From: Bacillota bacterium
GTDB lineage: Bacteria > Bacillota > Clostridia > DSM-8532
Assembly (NCBI GenBank): GCA_023446675.1
Contig: JAEXPO010000482.1
Location: forward strand, 1-5,146
Reading direction: 5' to 3'
DNA: 5,146 bases
Both the position numbers and the translations under genes were made by a program. A model generated the notes under the pieces. It searched no databases, had not been told where the DNA came from, and saw nothing but the letters and a program-made list of their open reading frames with translations. Of the stretch, positions 1-4,866 are shown piece by piece. Every line of letters begins with the position of its first letter. Positions within the stretch are counted from its first letter, which is position 1.

Positions 1-137
1 AAGCTATACAGCATAGGGCCCGCCGTAAAAATAGCGAATCCCAGTATGGCCGGTAGCGCAAAAAGATATCCCCATGACTGCTGCGACAGGGATCTTCCTG
101 ACTTCAGCCTCGGTCCTGCATGGTTCCCAGTTCCCAT
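1..137 (-). CDS. Sugar-type (CUT1) ABC transporter permease, N-terminal fragment
   Basis: This is the 5' end of a minus-strand gene that runs off the left edge; 45 complete codons are visible. The start is the ATG at 137-135, preceded by a perfect AGGAGG (144-149) with a 6-nt spacer. Residues 1-21 are polar and basic (several Arg, Lys, Ser, Gln), as in a cytoplasmic N-tail. Residues 22-45 begin WGYLFALPAILGFAIF and continue to GPMLYS, which is the usual first transmembrane segment of MalF/UgpA-type permeases (binding-protein-dependent transport inner-membrane component, CUT1 family). It lies downstream of the solute-binding lipoprotein on the same strand, as expected for such a transporter. 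A second permease probably follows outside the window. The membrane-permease call is strong; the exact substrate class is inferred only from the family. Confidence 0.85.
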   Translation of the reverse strand, partial: MGTGNHAGPRLKSGRSLSQQSWGYLFALPAILGFAIFTAGPMLYS

Positions 138-143
138 ATTATG

Positions 144-149
144 CCTCCT
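144..149 (-). promoter_or_regulatory. Ribosome-binding site of the permease
   Basis: On the minus strand this reads AGGAGG, six nucleotides before the ATG at 137-135. It decides the start of the truncated permease gene. Confidence 0.8.
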
Positions 150-188
150 GTTCATGCTTTTTGCGGTGGCAGGTTCCGGTGTTTTTAC

Positions 189-220
189 AAAAAGGACAGG
201 CAAGGCCACAAACCGTCCTT
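189..220 (-). terminator. Terminator-like hairpin between binding protein and permease
   Basis: On the minus strand AAGGAC (220-215) pairs with GTCCTT (197-192). Two further G-C pairs form across a one-base bulge, and a short T run follows (193-189). The stem is short and the T run only five long, so termination would be partial. In transporter operons a leaky hairpin after the binding-protein gene is a known way to make more binding protein than permease. The rest of the 138-289 gap shows no convincing gene or promoter. Confidence 0.4.
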
Positions 221-289
221 GGAATATGGCCTGCCTCCATCCTTTTTGCGAATAAGCTCAAAACGCTGCCTGAATTTTGTAATTAAGTA

Positions 290-1672
290 CTATTTGTCGA
301 ACCGGCCTTTGTAGAAGCCGGAGGAATCGATGGTAGCCTGGACCTCCTTCAGGGCTGTGGCGGGATCCGCCTCACCACGGAAGATAGCATCAACTGCAGG
401 ATTTACCACATTGCCTATCTTGCTGTATTCGAGAATAAACTGTGTGGGAAGCAAAGTAACATTTTTCTCTATGTTCTTCACAACCACATCCACAAACTCC
501 TCGGGGCGGCTGCCGGTCTGTGCCCAGAAAGCAATTTTCTCGGGATCGGTGTAATATTCCTTGTAAATAGGCTGCCATAGACCGTTCTGATACAAATCGG
601 TAGCTCCCTTTTCCGTATCAAGGCTGTATTTGTAGAATTCAAGTGCTGCATCAGGATATTGGGTGCTGCTGAACATGGCAGTTACACCGGGTGCGCTTAT
701 GGTATAAGAGCCTTTGCCCATGTCGGGAAGGAAGGTACATCCTACATTTAATTCTTCCTCGTCATAAGTCAGGAAGGACCAGTTTCCGTCGATAATCATG
801 GCCACCTGTCCTGTGAGCATCAGCTGTGTGGAATCCGGATTGGTAGAAACATCGGTCATAGAGGGAGAAACATGCTCCTTAACAATTAAGCCCTGAAGCT
901 TTGTCATAAGATCGATCATCTCGGGGCTGTCGAAGCTGGTATTGGAATCATCGGCCTTAAGAATGTCCCCGCCCATGCTTTTCAAAAGCGGGTACCAGTT
1001 GTTAATGCCAAAGGTCATGCTGAAGCCATAGTGCTTGACGTTAGTGGGATCAAAGCTGGCGCTGTAAGCGTTGTTGCCGTTTCTGTCAACGGTAAGCTGC
1101 TTGCAAAGATCCACAAACTCATCCCAGCTGAGAGCCTTATCAAAGGAGGTCGGGGGATAAGCAATTCCCAGTGAATCGAAAATGTCACGGTTATACACAA
1201 GCATCAGAGTTTCGTGGGCGGTGGAGAAAAACGCGGTTTTGCCGTTAATCTTCCACTGGTCATTAGGAAGAACGCCGTCCAAAAAGGAGGTGTCGGAACC
1301 CAGCGCGTCCTCAACAAAGAGAATCGTTCCGTCCAATGCATAGGGCACGCAGGAGCCGGAGGGCACATAGGCGATGTCCGGAGCGTTCTTGGCGGCAATC
1401 ATTGAGGAAAGCTTCTGCGCGTACTCATCGGGTACATGCTGAGGTGTCACCTGAATTTTGCCGTTGTTCTCCGTGTTGAAATTGGTAACCATTTTCTCCA
1501 CTGCGGCTTTTTCCTTTTCATCGCCCCAGAACATAAAGCTGAGCTTGGCGACCTCTCCGGAGCCTGTGGATGTGTTGGATGGGTTGTTGCCGGCATCAGT
1601 TGCGCCCTGTCCGCATGCGGCCAGCGAAAGCGCTAACATAGCTGCCATCAATGATGCTGCTAGCTTCTTCAT
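290..1672 (-). CDS. ABC transporter extracellular solute-binding lipoprotein (family 1, CUT1 type)
   Basis: A 460-residue protein predicted to be anchored outside the membrane and to capture a substrate for an ABC importer. Residues 1-19 form a lipoprotein signal peptide (MKK, hydrophobic core, lipobox LAAC) with the lipidated Cys at 20. A Gly/Ser/Asn/Thr-rich linker follows (21-42). The mature domain starts with KLSFMFWGDEKEKAAVEKMV, typical of family 1 binding proteins, and later parts fit too: APDIAYVPSG (97-106), LMLTGQVAMIIDGNWSF (284-300), APGVTAMFSSTQYPDAALEFYKY (327-349). Length is normal for the family. I chose the ATG at 1672 because GGAGG (1681-1685) sits 8 nt upstream; an in-frame TTG five codons earlier (1687) overlaps that site and is unlikely. 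It begins 23 bp after the M24 peptidase gene, so the two are probably co-transcribed. The family mostly binds sugars, but the peptidase neighbours leave the substrate open. Confidence 0.93.
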   Translation of the reverse strand: MKKLAASLMAAMLALSLAACGQGATDAGNNPSNTSTGSGEVAKLSFMFWGDEKEKAAVEKMVTNFNTENNGKIQVTPQHVPDEYAQKLSSMIAAKNAPDIAYVPSGSCVPYALDGTILFVEDALGSDTSFLDGVLPNDQWKINGKTAFFSTAHETLMLVYNRDIFDSLGIAYPPTSFDKALSWDEFVDLCKQLTVDRNGNNAYSASFDPTNVKHYGFSMTFGINNWYPLLKSMGGDILKADDSNTSFDSPEMIDLMTKLQGLIVKEHVSPSMTDVSTNPDSTQLMLTGQVAMIIDGNWSFLTYDEEELNVGCTFLPDMGKGSYTISAPGVTAMFSSTQYPDAALEFYKYSLDTEKGATDLYQNGLWQPIYKEYYTDPEKIAFWAQTGSRPEEFVDVVVKNIEKNVTLLPTQFILEYSKIGNVVNPAVDAIFRGEADPATALKEVQATIDSSGFYKGRFDK

Positions 1673-1680
1673 GTTTTTTT

Positions 1681-1685
1681 CCTCC
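1681..1685 (-). promoter_or_regulatory. Ribosome-binding site of the solute-binding protein
   Basis: On the minus strand this reads GGAGG, followed by an 8-nt A-rich spacer to the ATG at 1672. It excludes the in-frame TTG at 1687-1685, whose codon overlaps this site, as the main start. Confidence 0.75.
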
Positions 1686-1695
1686 AAATCTAATA

Positions 1696-2997
1696 TTATA
1701 GAAATTTATAATTGTACAGGACAGAGGTACCAGCGTCGGGAGCTTTGGCTGAGGCCATATAATCCTCAATGTCCTTAATACTTCTGGGAATGGATGCAGA
1801 AAGGTTCTCACAGCCGTTTTCCGTGACAAGGCAATTGTCCTCCAGGCGAAATCCGATACCCCATTCGCGGCAATAAATACCTATATCCACGCAAAATACC
1901 ATTCCGGGTGCGATAGCCATTGTATAATCCACCACATCATGGACATCGTAGCCCACATGGTGAGCACCGCCGTGCCAGATGTACCTGCCTGCCTCCCCGA
2001 AGTCGCTTAAAAGGCCGATGGCCTTAAGCTGTTCAAAGCAGTAACGGCGTGCCGTTTTATCCACGTCAGCCATGGGCATGCCGGGTTTTATAATGCTGAA
2101 CATATATTCCGAAGTGTTGTACGCGCAGGTGTAGAGCAAGCGTTGCTTTTCACTGAATTTGCCGTTGACCGGCCAGCCCCGTGAAACGTCGTTGCAAAGA
2201 CCGTCCCACTGAGCTCCCACATCGTTGAGAATCATGTCCCCGTCCATGGCCTGTCTCATATAGCCGTAATAATGAATACAAAAATTGTTGTCACCGGAAG
2301 AAATAATGGATGGAAAGGCAGGTGTAATCACGCGGTTTCGAGTAAGCGCCCTGTCGTATTCCGCTTTCAGCTCGTATTCATAAACACCCGGTCCGGCAAA
2401 AGCCATCATGGCCAGGATACCTTCCCGGGTAATTCTCATGGCCCGGCGCATGGCTTCAATCTCACAGGGAGCTTTAATGGTTCTTAACTTGCGTACCAAT
2501 GGGAAGACGGTATTTATCCCGAGATAGGGGTACAGCATCCGGACCTGCTTGGCAAAGCGTTGATTCTCATCATCGGGTTCATCCGGAGCAAAGCGTTCCA
2601 GGTTAAGCCAGACGGTATGAAATCTACCGCTTTCCGCCGCCTTGTGAAAGAGGGCTGGAAAGTCTTCAATATAAGCAATGTTTTCTGCGCCGGAAAGTTC
2701 AATCGCCTCTTTGGCCTTAAGCCTGGGGCCATTCCAGGTTTCTTTGTGCTCATCGGGAGGAAGAAGCATGACTGTTTCAGTTACTTCGCCCGCCTCTTTA
2801 GCCGCCATGAAAACCAGACTTTCTGCGTAGGAGCCGTCAATACCGGTCAAATAGACAAAATGCCGGTGAGGGAAAAACGGATAGAATGCATCGGCTGACT
2901 GGCGGAGCGCTTTCCCTGCGAAAAGCACCAGCAAGGAACCATCAGAAAGGCTTTCATACAGACGAGTCCGGTTTGTTTTATGGAATAATTGTTCCAT
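1696..2997 (-). CDS. Aminopeptidase P-like M24 metallopeptidase (Xaa-Pro aminopeptidase family)
   Basis: A 433-residue protein with no signal peptide, so probably cytoplasmic. Residues about 5-150 match the aminopeptidase P N-terminal (AMP_N) domain, with the segment SADAFYPFFPHRHFVYLTGI (34-53). The catalytic pita-bread fold covers about 177-405. By comparison with E. coli aminopeptidase P, the metal ligands map to D259 and D270 (NDVGAQWDGLCNDVSRGWP), H346 (GAHHVGYDVHD), position 371 and E386 (RLEDN). The accessory histidines map to H242 and H353. Position 371 is Asp (CVDIG) where the classical enzyme has Glu in VEPG. Known members remove an N-terminal residue ahead of proline using two divalent metals; the true substrate here is not shown. 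The ATG at 2997 has an AAGGGGTGG purine stretch (3002-3010) close upstream. It is the first gene of the leftward operon, ahead of the transporter. Confidence 0.9.
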   Translation of the reverse strand: MEQLFHKTNRTRLYESLSDGSLLVLFAGKALRQSADAFYPFFPHRHFVYLTGIDGSYAESLVFMAAKEAGEVTETVMLLPPDEHKETWNGPRLKAKEAIELSGAENIAYIEDFPALFHKAAESGRFHTVWLNLERFAPDEPDDENQRFAKQVRMLYPYLGINTVFPLVRKLRTIKAPCEIEAMRRAMRITREGILAMMAFAGPGVYEYELKAEYDRALTRNRVITPAFPSIISSGDNNFCIHYYGYMRQAMDGDMILNDVGAQWDGLCNDVSRGWPVNGKFSEKQRLLYTCAYNTSEYMFSIIKPGMPMADVDKTARRYCFEQLKAIGLLSDFGEAGRYIWHGGAHHVGYDVHDVVDYTMAIAPGMVFCVDIGIYCREWGIGFRLEDNCLVTENGCENLSASIPRSIKDIEDYMASAKAPDAGTSVLYNYKFL

Positions 2998-3001
2998 GAT
3001 A

Positions 3002-3010
3002 CCACCCCTT
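3002..3010 (-). promoter_or_regulatory. Ribosome-binding site of the leftward M24 peptidase
   Basis: On the minus strand this reads AAGGGGTGG, ending 4 nt before the ATG at 2997. It departs from AGGAGG more than the other sites in the window, so initiation here may be somewhat weaker. Confidence 0.55.
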
Positions 3011-3059
3011 CTGCTACGGTGATAAAGCCCCGTCGCTTCATGCCGTTTTATGAAAATTT

Positions 3060-3075
3060 ATTCATTATTATGAAT
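3060..3075. promoter_or_regulatory. Candidate operator A: ATTCAT-N4-ATGAAT at the leftward promoter
   Basis: A perfect 6-bp-arm inverted repeat (3060-3065 and 3070-3075, spacer TATT). It covers roughly +1 to +16 of the transcript expected from the leftward promoter, a position where a bound protein would block initiation. The same arms and spacing recur at the rightward promoter (3331-3346). Half-sites TTCAT at 3037-3041 and ATGAA at 3050-3054 lie nearby with an 8-nt gap. No regulator gene is in the window, so the binding protein is unknown. Confidence 0.5.
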
Positions 3076-3082
3076 TAAACAT

Positions 3083-3111
3083 ATATTATCACCGATAAGA
3101 AAAGAAGTCAA
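3083..3111 (-). promoter_or_regulatory. Promoter of the leftward peptidase-transporter operon
   Basis: On the minus strand the -35 is TTGACT (3111-3106, five of six consensus), followed by a 17-nt spacer and the -10 TAATAT (3088-3083) with a TGA just before it (extended -10 form). Transcription would start near 3076, giving a leader of about 78 nt before the ATG at 2997. It is the best sigma-A-like match on this strand in the spacer. Confidence 0.65.
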
Positions 3112-3114
3112 ACG

Positions 3115-3135
3115 ATTTTCTGAATTTGAGAAAAT
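3115..3135. repeat. Near-perfect 21-bp palindrome upstream of the leftward -35
   Basis: The arms are ATTTTCT (3115-3121) and AGAAAAT (3129-3135), and inside them GAATTTG is itself symmetric apart from one G-G position. Nine of ten base pairs match around a centre at 3125, about 49 bp upstream of the expected leftward start. That is a usual place for an activator site or an UP-like element. The core TTTCTGAAT resembles TTTCAGAAT at 3299-3307 in the rightward promoter. AT richness makes a chance origin possible. Confidence 0.35.
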
Positions 3136-3233
3136 AAAATATTATTCTGTTCTTTGTTAAAGTTGCACAAGATTTTAGCCATACCTTCAAACTGCGTTAA
3201 TTAAAGCATTTATAGCGCCTTTGTCAGCTATTT

Positions 3234-3261
3234 CGCGCTCATGGGTGACAGCGCGCTTTTT
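3234..3261 (+). terminator. Rho-independent terminator-like hairpin with no gene upstream
   Basis: CGCGCT (3234-3239) pairs perfectly with AGCGCG (3250-3255) around a 10-nt loop, and T5 follows at 3257-3261. An earlier AGCGC (3214-3218) could pair with the first arm instead, giving an antiterminator-like alternative. It faces right, but no plus-strand gene or clear promoter is visible between 3112 and 3234. Confidence 0.5.
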
Positions 3262-3285
3262 AAAACCCCGATACGGTTTTTCTTA
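3262..3285. terminator. Second, possibly bidirectional terminator-like hairpin
   Basis: AAAACC (3262-3267) pairs with GGTTTT (3275-3280) around a 7-nt loop. T-rich sequence follows rightward (3277-3285), and the complement also has a T run next to the stem, so it could act either way. With the preceding hairpin it forms a tandem that ends about 10 bp before the rightward -35. The stem is AT-rich and weaker than the first. Confidence 0.35.
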
Positions 3286-3292
3286 TTGGCGA

Positions 3293-3320
3293 TTGACATT
3301 TCAGAATAATGAAATAAAAT
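3293..3320 (+). promoter_or_regulatory. Promoter of the rightward amidohydrolase-peptidase operon
   Basis: A perfect -35 TTGACA (3293-3298) is followed by a 16-nt spacer and the -10 TAAAAT (3315-3320, five of six). The expected start is near 3327, more than 300 nt before the amidohydrolase ATG. The inverted repeat ATTTCA-N6-TGAAAT (3298-3303 and 3310-3315) lies across the spacer of this promoter and could be a further protein site. Confidence 0.7.
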
Positions 3321-3330
3321 AGAAATAGTG

Positions 3331-3346
3331 TTTCATGAAAATGAAT
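3331..3346. promoter_or_regulatory. Candidate operator B: TTTCAT-N4-ATGAAT at the rightward promoter
   Basis: Inverted repeat with arms TTCAT (3332-3336) and ATGAA (3341-3345), spacer GAAA, falling at about +5 to +20 of the expected rightward transcript. It matches operator A in arms and spacing. TTTCATGAAA (3331-3340) is also a perfect palindrome overlapping it, so the exact recognition unit is uncertain. Further TTCAT half-sites occur at 3352-3356 and 3437-3441. Confidence 0.5.
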
Positions 3347-3387
3347 GTCTTTTCATATACTAGTTTATGTAAGAGCAGACAGGCACT

Positions 3388-3417
3388 GGTGTTTCGGCCT
3401 TGAAAAGCCGGAACACC
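3388..3417 (+). other. Strong leader hairpin
   Basis: GGTGTTTCGGC (3388-3398) pairs with GCCGGAACACC (3407-3417): 11 consecutive pairs with one G-U and an 8-nt loop. No T run follows directly, so it is not a terminator by itself. GCCGGGAACA at 3497-3506 nearly repeats the right arm and could compete for the left arm. Confidence 0.6.
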
Positions 3418-3445
3418 GACACCATTAAAACCTTAATTCATCCTT

Positions 3446-3477
3446 GCGTTGATTCATTTATTCAAAAGCGTTTTTTT
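3446..3477 (+). terminator. Weak terminator-like element in the leader
   Basis: TTGA (3449-3452) can pair with TCAA (3462-3465), with additional G-C pairs at the base across a bulge, just before T7 at 3471-3477. The stem is weak, so this would be at most a conditional attenuator ahead of the amidohydrolase. Confidence 0.25.
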
Positions 3478-3495
3478 ATTTACATTACTTCTTTT

Positions 3496-3516
3496 TGCCG
3501 GGAACATCTCCGGGCA
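3496..3516 (+). other. Second leader hairpin
   Basis: TGCC (3496-3499) pairs with GGCA (3513-3516). After a G-G mismatch, GGA pairs with TCC around a 5-nt loop. Its left arm overlaps the near-repeat of the first hairpin's right arm, so the two hairpins could exchange partners. Confidence 0.45.
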
Positions 3517-3627
3517 GTTTCCGGTAAGCTATATAATAAAAATGAAAAGGCTTGTCAAAGTAAATAACAAATACAAAGGACACCCGGCAGAAGCCCTCCG
3601 CCAAAAAAGGCAAAAGGGTCTGTCAGC

Positions 3628-3634
3628 AAGGAGG
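3628..3634 (+). promoter_or_regulatory. Ribosome-binding site of the amidohydrolase
   Basis: AAGGAGG lies 5 nt before the ATG at 3640 and fixes that start. CCTCC at 3595-3599 is complementary to its GGAGG and could mask it in one fold of the leader. Confidence 0.85.
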
Positions 3635-3639
3635 CAACT

Positions 3640-4866
3640 ATGCTGCTTACTGCAAAGCATCTCATTACCGGCGACGGACGGACCGTGCTGAGTAACGCCG
3701 CATTGCTTGTAGTGGATGGACGTATTGCTGATTTGGGATTAGTTAACGAGCTTCAGGCCCGTTATCCCAATCAGCCTCTGGAGGATCTGGGAGAGGCAAC
3801 ACTCCTGCCCGGCCTTATCGATATGCACGTCCATCTTGGTTACTATTACAGCCAACCGGATGCGGAAAGCTATGACGACTATCTCATCGCCTGCCATGCT
3901 CTGGCTCAGGGCCATGGAGCGCTGAAAACCGGCGTCACTACGGTTCGTGATTTGTCCTCACCCCCAGGGCTTATGCGCCAGCTCAAGAAAGCTGCCGAAA
4001 AAAACTATGCCCCTCTGCCCCGCCTGTTCCATAGCGGCGCAGGTATCTGCATGAGCGGAGGACACGGCCACGAGGATGGCGTGGAGGAAGCGGACGGCCC
4101 CTGGGCCGTACGTTCAGCCATTCGCCGTCAAAGGCGGGACGGCGCGGACTGGATTAAGATTCTCACCTCCGGACGGGAGGATATTCCCGAGTACACCCAG
4201 GAGGAGCTGGACGCCGCGGCCCAGGAATGCCGCCGCAGGCATATTCCCAGCGCGGTCCACGCCGGATTGCAGCCTGCCATTGAAATGTGCATCCGAGCGG
4301 GGTTTGATACCCTTGAGCACGGAACCTTTCTAACGGCTGCCCAGGCGTCCCTCATGAAAGAAAAGGGCATTGCCTGGGTACCGACTATGGTGGCTTATAC
4401 CTATTTATACGAAAGAACCAGGGAAACCGCCTTCGGGCATCCCGGAAACTCCGTGTCGGCACGGGCAGCCAGGGACCGCATTTTCTTCGAAAAAGCCTAC
4501 CTTTCCTACAAGGAGAATTTCAGGAAATTATACGACACCGGCGTAACCGTACTGGCAGGCAGCGATATGGTGCTCCTCGGGGCGCCGGTCACCCCCATCT
4601 CCAGAGAATTGGAGCTTATGGTGGAATACGGAATTACCCCGGTTCAGGCGGTTGCCACGGCAACAAGTGAGCCGGCCCGCGTCCTTGGTATCGGTGACGA
4701 AGCCGGCACCCTAAATAAAGGGTTGACGGCGGACATTCTTGCAGTTAAAGGCAATGCCGCGGAGGATATTAAAGCCCTTGAATCGGTCATAAAGGTATGG
4801 CAAAACGGCTGTGTGGTTCACCAGGAACCGGATGTAAAACAGCCTTTTTATAAGGAGGAGTTATGA
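3640..4866 (+). CDS. M38 metal-dependent amidohydrolase (prolidase / imidazolonepropionase-like branch)
   Basis: A 408-residue cytoplasmic enzyme of the amidohydrolase superfamily. A small beta domain (about 1-55) leads into the TIM barrel. The predicted binuclear metal site is complete: H63 and H65 in DMHVHLG, K173 in WIKILTSG (the lysine carboxylated in this class), H207 in AVHAG, H227 in LEHGT and D309 in AGSD. SGAGICMSGGHGH (132-144) is a signature of the branch that includes Xaa-Pro and Xaa-Arg/Lys dipeptidases. The C-terminus (about 345-395, GTLNKGLTADILAV) completes the beta domain. Known relatives also hydrolyse other amides, so dipeptide cleavage is likely but not proven. It is the first gene of the rightward operon, with its stop overlapping the next start. 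Length is normal and nothing looks truncated. Confidence 0.92.
   Translation: MLLTAKHLITGDGRTVLSNAALLVVDGRIADLGLVNELQARYPNQPLEDLGEATLLPGLIDMHVHLGYYYSQPDAESYDDYLIACHALAQGHGALKTGVTTVRDLSSPPGLMRQLKKAAEKNYAPLPRLFHSGAGICMSGGHGHEDGVEEADGPWAVRSAIRRQRRDGADWIKILTSGREDIPEYTQEELDAAAQECRRRHIPSAVHAGLQPAIEMCIRAGFDTLEHGTFLTAAQASLMKEKGIAWVPTMVAYTYLYERTRETAFGHPGNSVSARAARDRIFFEKAYLSYKENFRKLYDTGVTVLAGSDMVLLGAPVTPISRELELMVEYGITPVQAVATATSEPARVLGIGDEAGTLNKGLTADILAVKGNAAEDIKALESVIKVWQNGCVVHQEPDVKQPFYKEEL
4852..4858 (+). promoter_or_regulatory. Ribosome-binding site of the second M24 peptidase
   Basis: AAGGAGG lies inside the last codons of the amidohydrolase gene, 4 nt before the ATG at 4863. It supports initiation at the ATGA overlap. 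Confidence 0.8.

Larger units (their letters stand above)
3327..3639 (+). promoter_or_regulatory. Long structured 5' leader of the amidohydrolase operon
   Basis: If the promoter at 3293-3320 is used, the mRNA has a leader of about 310 nt with no convincing ORF. It contains an 11-bp hairpin (3388-3398 with 3407-3417, one G-U pair, 8-nt loop), a weak stem before a run of seven T (3446-3477), a second hairpin (3496-3516), and a stem close to the ribosome-binding site (3592-3621). I do not recognise a known riboswitch or T-box signature. It may be a cis-regulatory RNA, or just a spacer that folds by chance. Confidence 0.4.

Noticed and set aside
46..314. Three overlapping plus-strand frames of 64-70 codons over the permease start and the following gap.
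   Set aside because: They lie opposite the permease start and the operon gap, lack convincing ribosome sites and have no family-like sequence.
2847..3041. A 64-codon minus-strand frame starting at 3041, upstream of and overlapping the leftward M24 gene, considered as a leader peptide.
   Set aside because: There is no ribosome-binding site before its ATG, and most of it lies out of frame within the peptidase coding region.
3017..3094. A 9-bp perfect inverted repeat, CGGTGATAA (3017-3025) and TTATCACCG (3086-3094), with one arm at the leftward -10.
   Set aside because: The arms are 60 bp apart, and about one such pair is expected by chance in a spacer of this size. Only conservation would make it worth reporting.
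3532..3537. A perfect TATAAT close to the amidohydrolase gene, suggesting a second promoter.
   Set aside because: The sequence 16-18 bp upstream is GC-rich and does not resemble a -35, and there is no TG of an extended -10. The promoter at 3293-3320 is much better.
3449..3691. An 80-codon plus-strand frame starting with TTG and having a hydrophobic N-terminus, in the leader of the amidohydrolase.
   Set aside because: It has no ribosome-binding site, a rare start codon, and it overlaps the well-supported start of the amidohydrolase in another frame. Its base composition follows the leader, not a coding region.
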